Shown in pieces: positions 34,726-49,022 of a stretch of DNA of 64,000 nt. This DNA comes from Acetobacter sacchari. GTDB lineage: Bacteria; Pseudomonadota; Alphaproteobacteria; Acetobacterales; Acetobacteraceae. Location of the stretch: assembly GCF_017377715.1 (NCBI RefSeq), contig NZ_JAFVMF010000004.1, positions 124,001 to 188,000 on the forward strand, written 5' to 3'. The translations under genes were made by a program, and so were the position numbers. The notes beneath the pieces were generated by a model that searched no databases, was not told where the DNA came from, and saw nothing but the letters and a program-made list of their open reading frames with translations. Within the stretch, counting starts at the first letter, position 1; each line of letters begins with the position of its first letter.

Positions 34726-35061
34726 ATCGCAGCGTCATTGCGAGCGTTTTACCAACACGCCCCAAATCGCGAGACACATTCTGAACACTGGAACACGGCC
34801 AGACCTATCCCGGTCTGCCGCGCGGCAGCCGCGACGCCCTACCCACGACTAGAAGGGGCAAGATTGCAGAGCAATTTGAGAACGCATGCCCTACAGATCG
34901 TAGAGTCTGTATGGTCAGATGCCCCATCGGCTCTGCAAGAACACTCGTGATCAGTTTTTATCGAGCATGCTGAGGCAGTAAAACTACGTCCGCTTGGACG
35001 GAGAGACTCTCGCTAGATCCGATACAAACTTGACGCAACGAGCAGACATTGGAGCAAATTG
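34726..35061. other. Intergenic stretch, convergent genes
   Basis: About 335 bases less GC-rich than the flanks and without a gene I can support. It separates the small plus-strand frame from the converging MFS gene. Confidence 0.35.
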
Positions 35062-36360
35062 TTACCCAAGTTCTGGCAATGGCGCGTTCTTTGTCTCTGG
35101 CGCGACAGTCAGCAATGGCAACACTGCAAGAGCCAGCGCGGCGCCGATGACTGAAAAAACAAGCTGTGAGCCCCCCCAACTGGACAGCAATCCGACTCCG
35201 AACGCCCCACCGATGGCGCCCAGACGACTGACGCCGGAAGCGAGGCCCATGGCCGTGGCGCGTATCTCCGTTGGAAAAAGTTCAGGAGTATAGGCGTAAA
35301 GTCCCGCAACGGAGCCGTTCAGGCCTGCCGAAAGTCCCATCGCCGCGATGATGACGCCCATGGTTGCCGGAGCAGTTGCAAGGAACGCAGCAGCAAGAGC
35401 CGCCACACAAAAAGCGGCGATCATCACGCGTCGCCGCCCGATGACTCCATTCATCCAGGCGGCAACAAAATATCCGGGAATTTGCGCCGCAAAGATCAAA
35501 AACGACACGCCGAAGCTTTGCGACAGATTCATCCCTCGTTGCATGAGAAGGGAGGGAACCCATGCGAAAATTCCATAAAAGGCAAAAAACAGAAAAGTCC
35601 ATATCCATATGCATAAAGCGATACAAAAAATCCAATGCCGATCGCGTAAAATCACCTTCGTATCGATCGGCCCCGCAATAGGTCCGCCCCCTTGCGCTCG
35701 GACATTCGCGCCAAAACGGGCGACGACTTCCCGTGCTTTGCCCACCTGCCCCCGAGCTTCCAGCCAACGCGGAGATTCCGGAAGCGCACGACGCCACCAG
35801 AGCAGAAGCAGAACGGGAGCGCCCGTCATAAAGGACGCCAGACGCCAGCCGTCGGGAAATCTGGAAACTACGCCAACGCCAATCAACGCGGCGGCGACGT
35901 AACCGAAAGAATAAAATCCAACCACGGCCCCGCAGAGCCCCCCACGCAGGCGCGCCGGAAGAAACTCCGCAATATAGGGAATAATGACGACCGCTTCGGC
36001 GCCGGTTCCAACGCCGCATAAAACTCGCAAAGCGCAATAAACGCGCCAGTCATAGGCCAACGCACTAAGGCACGACGCGACGCAGTAAAACGCCAACGCC
36101 GTCATCATCACGCGCTTGCGACCGATACGATCGGCCAGAAAACCTGAAGCGAACGAGCCGAAAAGATAACCAACCGAGGTGCTGGACGCGATCATGCTCG
36201 CCTGCCACGCAGACAGACCCCACTGCATCTTCAGGACTGGCAGGAAAAACGCCAGCGCCGAGCCGTCCAGACCGTCAAACATGTAACCAAGTCCGGCGAT
36301 CAGCAGGAGGCGCATGTGCAGACGCGACAGTTGCAGGTCGTCGAGAGCCGCCGAAATCAT
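35062..36360 (-). CDS. MFS transporter, sugar/aromatic-acid porter type
   Basis: A 432-residue twelve-helix carrier. MFS motifs are FLADRIGRKRVMM (loop 2-3) and the R-x-G-G/G-x-G pattern around CGAVVGFYSFGYVAAALIG; WLEARGQVGKAREV is in the central cytosolic loop and VIGRRRVMIAAF in the second half. GYMFDGLDGSALAFFLPVL in helix 1 resembles the aromatic acid:H+ and niacin porter groups, where a helix 1 Asp is important. It lies 70 bases downstream of the CocE-type hydrolase on the same strand, so it may export or import that enzyme's product. Confidence 0.82.
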   Translation of the reverse strand: MISAALDDLQLSRLHMRLLLIAGLGYMFDGLDGSALAFFLPVLKMQWGLSAWQASMIASSTSVGYLFGSFASGFLADRIGRKRVMMTALAFYCVASCLSALAYDWRVYCALRVLCGVGTGAEAVVIIPYIAEFLPARLRGGLCGAVVGFYSFGYVAAALIGVGVVSRFPDGWRLASFMTGAPVLLLLWWRRALPESPRWLEARGQVGKAREVVARFGANVRAQGGGPIAGPIDTKVILRDRHWIFCIALCIWIWTFLFFAFYGIFAWVPSLLMQRGMNLSQSFGVSFLIFAAQIPGYFVAAWMNGVIGRRRVMIAAFCVAALAAAFLATAPATMGVIIAAMGLSAGLNGSVAGLYAYTPELFPTEIRATAMGLASGVSRLGAIGGAFGVGLLSSWGGSQLVFSVIGAALALAVLPLLTVAPETKNAPLPELG

Positions 36361-36430
36361 GCAGTCACCGTCAGAAACCTATCATTCAGAAAACAATTGG
36401 CAGGCTGAGCAGGCTTGCCCGACTTCGTAT

Positions 36431-38410
36431 CTATTGCGTCGCTTCGATCACCGGGAGAGAGATATAGGACGCCGCTTCAGGCGTCGCGTAAATCTTCTGC
36501 GTCGCGGGCTGGAAATCACCCTCCTTCGCCTGATAGATGCTCGGAACCCATGTCTGCGGATTCCGGTCGATCAAGGGAAACCACGTCGACTGAACCTGCA
36601 CCATCACACGGTGTCCTTTCAAAAAGACGTGGTCGTGATCGCGCAGGGGAATGGACCAATCCTCGACCTTGCCGGGAACAAGCGGATGGGCGTGCTGGTA
36701 GTCGTGCAGGTAACGGCCCCGACGCACGTCCATCGCGATCGGCAGTTCGTAACCGTCCAGTGAGTCCGCCCAGGTGGCGGCGTCCGGATGAGCCACAAAC
36801 GCCTTCTGGCCCTCTTCAGGGAACACGTCTATCAGTTTGACCACGAAATCGGCGTCCTTTCCGCTGGTGGAGGCGAACAGATGGGCTGCCAGTGGGCCGG
36901 CGACGCGCAGGTCGTGATCCAGCGGCGCGCTGACGAACGTCAGAACGTCGGGACGATGGTCGACGAAACGCTGGTCGTTTGTTTCCCATGTGCGCCATTC
37001 GGGCGTCGGATAGGTCGGCGATATCGGACGCGGACGATAGGGAACGGGGTTCGCCGGGTCCGAAACGTACTGACGAACCCCGCTATCTTTCTTTGTCGGG
37101 GCCTGAAATGACAACGTTCCGTCTGCATGAAAGAACAGTTGCGTGGTCTTTGCGTCCTGCGGCGGCCAGACTTTATACTCGCGCCATTCATTCGACCCTG
37201 TTTCAAACATTTTCGCTTTCCACGACGGCTTTTCTCCGGTTTCGTGGAGGTAATAGCGGAAGAACGGCGCCTCTATCCCTTCGCGGAATTCCACCGCCGT
37301 TTGATGCCCGCCAAGCGGCAGCGGGCCGATGTTCCCGCCATCCGTCCGCTGCCAGCCTCCATGATACCACGGGCCGGCGACGATGAAGTTCGTATTATCC
37401 GGATCGTGCTGGCTGGCTCCGCGAAAAATACGCCATGGCCCCCATGGGTCTTCCTGATCCCAGAATCCGGCGACGTTAAGATTCGGAACTGTTGACGTCT
37501 TAACCTTGTCGACCCAGGCTTCCTCTTTCCAGAATGAATCATAATCGGGATGAGAAACCACCTGATTCCAGTAGTCGAGCTTACCGTGCAGATAGTCCTT
37601 GTTGATATGCGACAAAGGACCAAGTGCGAGATACCAGCTATACACGTCGCGGACGCCGAAATCGAAATTCGTGTTGGCCTCTTTCTCCGCTTGCACCAGA
37701 ACTGTGTATTCGAATGTATAGCTTTCCCGAAGCGCCCCGTAATGATGGTCGTCGTCGTTCATCCACTGATCGGCAGGGGACGCCTGTTCGCTGATCGCCT
37801 TCAGCGCCGGATGGGGATGCAGGAGGGTGAGGCCTGCGGTGAGACCGGCGTAAGAAACGCCATAGATTCCGACGCGGCCGTTATTATTCGGAATATTTTT
37901 GACCAACCAGTCGATCGTGTCCCACGCGTCGTTGACTTCGTTCGCCTGTCTCCGGTCATGCGCGTTATATCGAGACGTCTTCAGAAACTGCCCTTCCGAT
38001 TTGAATCGTCCGCGCAAATTCTGATACACCATGATGTAGCCGTCTTTCTGGAACGCGCGCCAACTCGGAAGCAGGGTCGACTTCGGATCTCCGTCCTGAC
38101 GGTCGACCATCGCCTGATCAGGAACCCCATAGGGCGTGCGTGTGATCAGGATCGGCAATGGCCCTGTCTGCCCGACCGGCGTGACGACCACCGTTTGCAG
38201 GCGAACGCCATCCCGCATGGGAACCATCACTTCTTTGGCGACATAGGCTCTTCCAACGTCGTGCGCCGGAACCTCCGCGGGAGCGGTATCTGCAACTGCC
38301 GCGCGTGTCACAGCCACGCCCGCCAAGACTATCGCGCAGGCCGTTCCGCACACCAGCGCCCGCCGAATGAATAGGTTACGCGCGCCTGTCACTGCCATGA
38401 ATTTTCTCAC
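36431..38410 (-). CDS. Exported CocE/NonD (peptidase S15) hydrolase
   Basis: A 659-residue protein with a signal peptide (about 1-40). The S15 alpha/beta-hydrolase domain has the nucleophile motif GVSYAG in RVGIYGVSYAGLTAGL. RTPYGVPDQ, QNLRGRFKSEG and WDTIDWLVKNIPNNNGRV are family blocks. A C-terminal jelly-roll (about 430-650) ends with HRVMVQVQSTWFPLIDRNPQT. Relatives are alpha-amino acid ester hydrolases, cocaine esterase and glutaryl acylases; many act on N-acyl or ester bonds in the periplasm. The substrate is unknown. The next gene is an MFS carrier, 70 bases on. Confidence 0.87.
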   Translation of the reverse strand: MRKFMAVTGARNLFIRRALVCGTACAIVLAGVAVTRAAVADTAPAEVPAHDVGRAYVAKEVMVPMRDGVRLQTVVVTPVGQTGPLPILITRTPYGVPDQAMVDRQDGDPKSTLLPSWRAFQKDGYIMVYQNLRGRFKSEGQFLKTSRYNAHDRRQANEVNDAWDTIDWLVKNIPNNNGRVGIYGVSYAGLTAGLTLLHPHPALKAISEQASPADQWMNDDDHHYGALRESYTFEYTVLVQAEKEANTNFDFGVRDVYSWYLALGPLSHINKDYLHGKLDYWNQVVSHPDYDSFWKEEAWVDKVKTSTVPNLNVAGFWDQEDPWGPWRIFRGASQHDPDNTNFIVAGPWYHGGWQRTDGGNIGPLPLGGHQTAVEFREGIEAPFFRYYLHETGEKPSWKAKMFETGSNEWREYKVWPPQDAKTTQLFFHADGTLSFQAPTKKDSGVRQYVSDPANPVPYRPRPISPTYPTPEWRTWETNDQRFVDHRPDVLTFVSAPLDHDLRVAGPLAAHLFASTSGKDADFVVKLIDVFPEEGQKAFVAHPDAATWADSLDGYELPIAMDVRRGRYLHDYQHAHPLVPGKVEDWSIPLRDHDHVFLKGHRVMVQVQSTWFPLIDRNPQTWVPSIYQAKEGDFQPATQKIYATPEAASYISLPVIEATQ

Positions 38411-38758
38411 TACCGACGGCGTTTCGCCGACACGTCATCCTGCCTAGAGGTTCGTCACACATGAACACCACCAACCGATACGAACCTGTCACAACCAACG
38501 CCGAGCGGCAATGCAATGGCGCAATCGTACCGATTTCGTTACGATTTCGCGTCCACGGTGCGCTGTGCTAGTTAATGAGGCGCGTCGATTTGGAAATTCG
38601 AGCAGGCGAGGCCCCATTGCCGGCGAACGGTGTGCTGGCCAACGCAGGGTCGGCGCAAGGCGCGCTGCGAGGTAGAGGTTGTACCTATCGTCGGAACCCT
38701 GCGCGGTGCGCATTTCCAGAGGCGCGTGACGTCCAAATGAGTGAAGGAATGGCATCCC
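38411..38758. other. Divergent promoter region
   Basis: About 350 bases between the divergent CocE-type and class II aldolase genes. No gene is seen. GAAGGA near 38743 is the ribosome site of the aldolase. Confidence 0.4.
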
Positions 38759-39544
38759 ATGGCGCACATCTACCAGATCGACGAAAGCCGCCCCGGACGC
38801 AATGACCTCCCCAATCCGGACGCTGTTCGAGCGGCGAGAGAAGACCTCGCTGCGTGTTTTCGGCTGGCGGCCCTGCATGGGCTGGAAGAAGGCGTGTGTA
38901 ACCACTTCTCCGCCATGATCCCCGGTTCGGACGACACCTTCCTCGTCAACCCGCTCGGCTACGCATTTTCGGAGATCACGGCCTCCTCTCTCCTGCTTTG
39001 CGATGTGCACGGTCGAGTCCTCGAAGGTTCCGGCACGCCGGAAGCCACCGCGTTTCATATTCATGCGCAGCTTCATATGCGTTTGCCACGAGCGAAAGTC
39101 GTCTTTCACACGCACATGCCCTATGCGACCGCGTTGGCCATGGTCGAAGGACCGCCATTACTCTGGGCCGGGCAGACCGCGTTGCGCTTTCACGGGCGCG
39201 TGGCCGTCGACGAGGACTACAACGGGCTGGCGCTGGACGCGACCGAGGGCGAGCGCATCGCCCTGACCGCGGGAGACGCGGATATCGTATTTCTCAAAAA
39301 TCACGGCGTGGTGGTGCTTGCCGACACGATCGCGGAAGCCTGGGACGACCTCTACTATCTTGAGCGCGCGTCTCAGGCGCAGGTGCTCGCGGCCAGCACC
39401 GGTCGTCCGCTGAAAATTGTCCCGGACGAAATCGCTTGCCTTGTCGCGTCGCAAGAGGCGGCCGGACGCGCGGACAGCGCCCGGCTCCATCTGGCGAGCG
39501 CACGGCGTCGGCTGGAGCGCTCCGACTCATCGTTCCTCGACTGA
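38759..39544 (+). CDS. Class II aldolase/adducin family protein
   Basis: A 261-residue zinc-dependent aldolase or epimerase-like enzyme. Metal-binding histidines are in FHTHMPYA and in KNHGVVVLADTIAEAWDDLYYLERA. CNHFSAMIPGSDDTFLVNPLGYAFSEITASSLL is the substrate-phosphate region, though with less basic character than in fuculose-phosphate aldolase. The ATG at 38759 has GAAGGA upstream; an in-frame GTG at 38741 is less likely. Many proteins of this type have no assigned substrate. Confidence 0.87.
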   Translation: MAHIYQIDESRPGRNDLPNPDAVRAAREDLAACFRLAALHGLEEGVCNHFSAMIPGSDDTFLVNPLGYAFSEITASSLLLCDVHGRVLEGSGTPEATAFHIHAQLHMRLPRAKVVFHTHMPYATALAMVEGPPLLWAGQTALRFHGRVAVDEDYNGLALDATEGERIALTAGDADIVFLKNHGVVVLADTIAEAWDDLYYLERASQAQVLAASTGRPLKIVPDEIACLVASQEAAGRADSARLHLASARRRLERSDSSFLD

Positions 39545-39858
39545 GTGGGTCGTCGCCCGTCGAAGCAAATGAACCAACGCCCCGCTCAATGCGACTCATT
39601 CAGAGTCTATATGGAGAGTCATATTGTGGGGGAGAGATTACCAGGCTTTCGGCCGTAATTCGGCCGCAGGTTGCCCGCCTCTTGCATGCATCTCGAATTA
39701 GCTGCGAGCCTTTCAAACGACTTTGAAAGGCTCGCATACCGAATAAATGGGATCGGCTTTACGGAATTTCCCAGATGAAGCGTCTCTAGTCACGACCCCT
39801 CAATTTCAGCACATACTGATAAATTTCTCTTCATAATATTGAATTTTTTTAATTCCAT
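39545..39858. other. Intergenic stretch, convergent genes, with hairpin
   Basis: No gene is seen. It contains a strong hairpin (39703-39736) that may end both converging genes, and an AT-rich tail next to the amidase stop. Confidence 0.4.
39703..39736. terminator. Perfect 15-bp hairpin between convergent genes
   Basis: Arms 39703-39717 and 39722-39736 (core GCGAGCCTTTCAAA and its complement) around a four-base CGAC loop. No T-run follows. Its place between convergent genes suggests a bidirectional terminator or mRNA-end stabiliser. Confidence 0.5.
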
Positions 39859-41568
39859 TCACCGAACTTCATTCGTTTCCGGCGCAACCGGAAACGCCCC
39901 CCGGATCTGTTCATAAGCCACCCCCAGCGCCAGAAGCCGCGCATCCGACCACGCAGCCCCCACCAGAGATAACCCTACCGGCAGACCTTTCGCCGTACCG
40001 GGCTGCGGCGCCAGCCCCATGGGCACGGTCAGATGCGGATATCCTGAGACGGCGGCGAGATGCGTCGCCGAGCCGGTTCCATCTCCGGGAGGATCGGCCT
40101 CCTCCAGATCAATCGGCCAGGCGACGCGGGTCGTGGGCGCGAGCAACGCCTCGACATGGGCGGCGGACAGCATGGCGTCAATGCCTTCGGCGCCCGCAAG
40201 GCGACGGGCGTCCAGCAGGGAGACGCGATAGGCGTCGTCTTCATTCGCCGTCAGCGATTTTTCGAAAGAATCCTGCCCGAAATAGGGCATTTCTTCGCCA
40301 ACGTGCGCCTTGTTGAAGCTTATCAGATCCGCAAGGGAACGACTGGAGACGGATGCTGGCGCATGCGCCAGATACGTATCTATCGCAGCGTGAAACTCCG
40401 AATGGAGGACGACACTTTCCTTCTTCCGCAAATCCGTCAGGTCTATCGCCTTGATCTCGACCAGAACCGCGCCCGCCGCGCGCAGGCGTTCGAGCGCCTG
40501 CTCGAACAACGCAGCGACGCGCGGGTCGCTGCCCACGGCGAAATGCAGCACTCCGAGCCGCACACCCTGCAACATTCGCCGATCCGCCGCCGCATTGACG
40601 GCGTCGACGTACCTCCCCCCCCGTGACTCAGCATCGTGCGTCACGCTGTCCGCCGGGTCGGAACCGGCGATTACATCGAGCAGCAGCGCGGCGTCCGCCA
40701 CCGTGTGCGCGATCGGCCCAGGCGTGTCCTGACTCGGCGCCAGAGGCACGACGCCCCTGCGCGAGACCAGCCCAAGAGTCGGTTTCAGCCCGACCAGACC
40801 ATTCAACGCCGCCGGACAGGTGACGGAACCATCCGTTTCCGTGCCGATCGCAGCAGGGACGATGCCCTCAGCCACGGCGACGGCGCTGCCGGAGCTTGAT
40901 CCGCAGGCCGAACGATTGCGATCGAATGCGTTGCGCGTAAGGCCGCCGGCCCCGCTCCAGCCACTGATTGAATCTCCGGAGCGGAAATTCGCCCATTCGG
41001 ACAGATTGGTCTTACCAAGGAGCACCGCTCCGGCTGCGCGCAGTTTCGCAGCCACCGTCGAATCCCGTTGCGACACATTCGCTGCAAGCGCCAGAGATCC
41101 CGCTGTCGTGGGCAACGCCCCCTGCGTTTCAATATTGTCTTTGAGCAGAACAGGAACGCCGTCCAGCGCCCCTTTCAGATGCCCGTCTCGCCTTCGTCGG
41201 TCCGAAGCCGCCGCCTGCTCCTGCGCCGTGGGGTCAAGCGCCAGAACAGCATGCAGCCCGTATCGGTCGCGCCGTAGAGGATCGTCACGCATCGCCACGC
41301 GTGTCCAGGCGCAGGCTGTCAGGGACGCAGAGGTCGCTGTCCCCGCCTCAAGCGCATGCACACTGGCGCCCACCGTAAGCGGCAGGGCGCAATCGCCGCC
41401 CGAGGCCGCCCCGTCCAGAACCGAACGCGACGCAGGGGCGGCGCAAGACGCCAGAACAAACACGCAGGCTACGTGGACGGCTTTCGTGGCGCAACCAGCG
41501 GGGCGAACTTTCCAAACCTGCCGCATCCACCAAGCGCGGGTCAGTCGAATGTCCACGTCGCTGTTCAT
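39859..41568 (-). CDS. Amidase signature family lipoprotein
   Basis: A 569-residue amidase. The ATG at 41568 has GGGGGA upstream and gives a leader ending in a lipobox (VLASC), so the protein is probably a periplasmic lipoprotein. Amidase signature residues are present: the Lys in GVPVLLKDNIET, the Ser in RSACGSSSGSAVAVAEGI and the Ser nucleophile region AIGTETDGSVTCPAALNGLVGLKPT. Family enzymes hydrolyse carboxamides. An upstream Met at 41661 would bury the lipobox and is rejected. Divergent from the amidohydrolase, 125 bases apart. Confidence 0.87.
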   Translation of the reverse strand: MNSDVDIRLTRAWWMRQVWKVRPAGCATKAVHVACVFVLASCAAPASRSVLDGAASGGDCALPLTVGASVHALEAGTATSASLTACAWTRVAMRDDPLRRDRYGLHAVLALDPTAQEQAAASDRRRRDGHLKGALDGVPVLLKDNIETQGALPTTAGSLALAANVSQRDSTVAAKLRAAGAVLLGKTNLSEWANFRSGDSISGWSGAGGLTRNAFDRNRSACGSSSGSAVAVAEGIVPAAIGTETDGSVTCPAALNGLVGLKPTLGLVSRRGVVPLAPSQDTPGPIAHTVADAALLLDVIAGSDPADSVTHDAESRGGRYVDAVNAAADRRMLQGVRLGVLHFAVGSDPRVAALFEQALERLRAAGAVLVEIKAIDLTDLRKKESVVLHSEFHAAIDTYLAHAPASVSSRSLADLISFNKAHVGEEMPYFGQDSFEKSLTANEDDAYRVSLLDARRLAGAEGIDAMLSAAHVEALLAPTTRVAWPIDLEEADPPGDGTGSATHLAAVSGYPHLTVPMGLAPQPGTAKGLPVGLSLVGAAWSDARLLALGVAYEQIRGAFPVAPETNEVR

Positions 41569-41693
41569 CCACGTCCCCCGCTGTCGTCGCCGTGCAAAAC
41601 AGTCTATCACGGACAAGCAACGATCAAAGAATACCGATCGCGCGAGAAAATATCGCGACACCTGTCGCCTACTGCCTGAGGCCCCCGCCCGCT

Positions 41694-43037
41694 ATGCCGC
41701 ACCTTCCCCGCCCCTCACACACACGCCGTTCATGGCTCCACGCCGCTCTCTGCGCCACGACCTTCGCCCTATCCAGCGCACCGGCCCTTGCTGGCGACTA
41801 CGCCATTCATGCGGGCGCGCTTCTGGACGGGCACGGCGGCCTCCCCCGCCATACGGTGACGATCATCGTGCATGACGACCGGATCAAGTCCGTAACACCC
41901 GGCTTCTCCGCGCCCAAAGGCCTGCGCGTCATCGACCTGTCGGACGAAACGGTGATGCCGGGCTTCATCGACTGCCATATCCATGTCAGCGAAAAACTGC
42001 CCGGTCGCGCCAACGCGACGGAAGACGAAGTGACCCATACGCCGCTCGATCGAGGCTTCGAGGGCGCGCACTACATGCAGGCGATGCTGCAACAGGGCTT
42101 CACCGGCGGACGCGACCTCGGCGGCGGCCCGGAGACCGTCGCCCTGCGCGACGCCATCAACGCCGGATGGGTCCCCGGTCCACGCCTTCTGGTGGCGCTG
42201 GAGCCGTTGAGTCCGACCGGCGGCCACGGCGACGAACGCAACAGCCTCGACCCGCAGATCAATGATCCGGCGTGGGCTCTGGGCATCGTGGATTCCCCGG
42301 ACGAAGGCCGCTTCCGCGTTCGCGAGCACAAGCGGCGTGGAGCGGACGTCATCAAGATCATGCCGTCAGGCGGCATCGGATCGTCGGGGGACGATCCCAA
42401 CCTGCAATTGATGACGAACGAGGAAATGACGTCGATTATCGAGACGGCCCACAGCCTCGGCCTGAAAGTCGCCGCGCATATCTATGCCGACAAGGCGATC
42501 CGCGCCGCCGTCGAAGCAGGGGTGGATTCCGTGGAACACGGGTCTTTCGCCGCGCCGGATACGCTGCAACTGATGAAGAACAAGGGCGTATGGCTGTCGC
42601 CGACCCTGAGCGTGTATGAAATTTTCTACAATGCAGCGCTTCATCATCCCGAACTGCTGCCTCCGGGAAGCGCGGAAAAGGAACTCGCCAACGACGCCAG
42701 GCCGAAGAAGAACTTCGCTATTGCCGCAAAAATCGGCGTCAAGGTCGCCTACAGCACCGACCTCGGCGAAGGCGATCACGCCATGGAGTTCGGGCTTCTG
42801 GTCGCCAACGGGTTGACGCCTTCACAGGCTATCGTCTCGGCGACTGGCGGCGCAGCAGAGTTGCTGGGCGTGTCCGACAAGATGGGCTCAGTAGCCGAGG
42901 GACGGTATGCCGACATCGTCGCCGTCAAGGGCGACCCGTTGCGGGAGCCTCAGCTTCTCGACCATGTGGATTTCGTGATGAAGGGCGGGGATGTTTACCG
43001 GAACGATGGCCGTCCGACGTTGCCGGAGGCTTACTGA
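41694..43037 (+). CDS. Secreted amidohydrolase (Xaa-Pro dipeptidase-like, M38)
   Basis: A 447-residue metal-dependent hydrolase with a signal peptide (about 1-32, ending PALA before GDYAIHAG). The amidohydrolase order is complete: VMPGFIDCHIHV (first metal pair), the K in ADVIKIMPSGG (likely carboxylated bridging Lys), AAHIYADKAIRAAVEAGVDSVEHGS (two His) and AYSTDLGEGDHAMEFG (catalytic Asp). The C-terminal LGSVAEGRYADIVAV-type strand is typical (MGSVAEGRYADIVAVKGDP). Likely hydrolyses prolyl dipeptides or other amides in the periplasm, perhaps alongside the neighbouring amidase. Confidence 0.88.
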   Translation: MPHLPRPSHTRRSWLHAALCATTFALSSAPALAGDYAIHAGALLDGHGGLPRHTVTIIVHDDRIKSVTPGFSAPKGLRVIDLSDETVMPGFIDCHIHVSEKLPGRANATEDEVTHTPLDRGFEGAHYMQAMLQQGFTGGRDLGGGPETVALRDAINAGWVPGPRLLVALEPLSPTGGHGDERNSLDPQINDPAWALGIVDSPDEGRFRVREHKRRGADVIKIMPSGGIGSSGDDPNLQLMTNEEMTSIIETAHSLGLKVAAHIYADKAIRAAVEAGVDSVEHGSFAAPDTLQLMKNKGVWLSPTLSVYEIFYNAALHHPELLPPGSAEKELANDARPKKNFAIAAKIGVKVAYSTDLGEGDHAMEFGLLVANGLTPSQAIVSATGGAAELLGVSDKMGSVAEGRYADIVAVKGDPLREPQLLDHVDFVMKGGDVYRNDGRPTLPEAY

Positions 43038-43224
43038 GTGGCACTGAGTAAGAACAGCGACGACTGGGGCGAGCTAAATGCAGCTTGTTTTGATCTTCGC
43101 TCCTGCCCTCCCGCCTCAAGACTTAGGCCCCTCTAAAGCCAACGTGGATTGTGGCCTGATCACTCGTCCCTTGCTCACGATCTAATAATCAAGACAATGA
43201 GCTTTCTGACGGAGTCTACATATC

Positions 43225-44364
43225 GTGCTTTACTGCATTCTAGACGACGATTCAGCCGATGTTTACGATGCAAAGATCGAATTGGACGACACTAGTATTT
43301 TATTACACAGCCGAGGCGGCGCAACAGGGGGACGGCCTCCTCGCAATACAGACTACGAAAAGGCGCTAAAAATCATAATCAAACGTTTGCGCATGGACGA
43401 AGCCCCCAATCGACCGATCATTGCTCGCATTTTACTTGATAGTCAGCCTGCGCGAAAAAAAACTGCTAAAGAACGAATTCTCGCTGAGACCAACGAGCTG
43501 ACAGGGCTTACTGACGACCAAATCGTAACGTTGGTTAGGTCTAGAGCCAAAAACTGGGGACGAGTGCCGGAAGCATCAGGCGGCAACTCGACGAAAGCAC
43601 TACGAATCGAAACGCATGACAGATCGCATGCGAGTATCTATTCACTGCTCCAACTCACGAACTGGAGAATTAGGTCAAATATTAATAGATTGACTGTTCA
43701 CCAACAAGCCAAAGTCACCACATTACATATTGACCGTGCAATCAAGAAATTATGTTCTGGAACAGATGCTCACAATTTCAGAGACTCACAGGACTATGAC
43801 ATTCTTCTAGGCGACGGAACTCGGCTTGCCCCAACGAAAGTTTTCGGCTTGGCTTTAGAAGAGGCGCTCGGGATTGAGGCATTTCCAGAGCATTTCACTG
43901 CTGGGTGGAGCCAACCCAGCTTTCAGGCAATCAAAGATGCCGGATACTCTATCGTTCCAAAAAATGAGCCCAACCTTACCCCTGAGGAAATTACTCAAGC
44001 AGAGACACTTTTATCTTCTACAGGCGACCTCTCTGGGTCGCGAGAGGGGACCGTGAAGCTTGTCATGCACATGCGCAAGGAACGAGACCCGAGCCTTTCT
44101 TATAGAAAAAAAACTGCTTTCATTGCGAAACATGGCTTCCTATTCTGTGAACGATGCTCGTTGAATCCCACCGATTGCTACGGAAAAGAGGTCGCCTCTG
44201 CCTGCATAGAAGTGCACCATGCTAAAGTTCAGGTGAAAGACATGCAAGAAGATCACATGACGCTACTTGAGGATTTGCAGTGTCTATGCGCGAATTGCCA
44301 TCGTGTGACGCACCGCGAGTTGATCGTCGCACCAAGCGAGATCAAGAAAGGCAATCGTTCCTGA
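43225..44364 (+). CDS. Lone HNH endonuclease, AT-rich
   Basis: A 379-residue protein starting at GTG 43225, with GGAG ten bases upstream; no ATG suits better. The C-terminal HNH domain has CERC (zinc pair 1), EVHHAKVQ (catalytic His), LLEDLQCLCANCHRVTH (Asn/His and zinc pair 2). The first 250 residues are of no family I can name; SRGGATGGRPPRNTDYEKAL and a region rich in basic and acidic residues are notable. Such nucleases serve in restriction or phage defence. Composition is clearly more AT-rich than the flanks and no methylase adjoins it, suggesting a recently acquired solitary defence gene. Confidence 0.8.
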   Translation: MLYCILDDDSADVYDAKIELDDTSILLHSRGGATGGRPPRNTDYEKALKIIIKRLRMDEAPNRPIIARILLDSQPARKKTAKERILAETNELTGLTDDQIVTLVRSRAKNWGRVPEASGGNSTKALRIETHDRSHASIYSLLQLTNWRIRSNINRLTVHQQAKVTTLHIDRAIKKLCSGTDAHNFRDSQDYDILLGDGTRLAPTKVFGLALEEALGIEAFPEHFTAGWSQPSFQAIKDAGYSIVPKNEPNLTPEEITQAETLLSSTGDLSGSREGTVKLVMHMRKERDPSLSYRKKTAFIAKHGFLFCERCSLNPTDCYGKEVASACIEVHHAKVQVKDMQEDHMTLLEDLQCLCANCHRVTHRELIVAPSEIKKGNRS

Positions 44365-44462
44365 TAATGTCGACCATATCTCAATATTATTCATATATTA
44401 ATATAAATTATCAAATATTTTAAACTTCGGGGGCGGACCGTCACCAGCCCGCCCTCAGTTAA

Positions 44463-49016
<4,554 letters not shown>

Positions 49017-49022
49017 GTCGTC

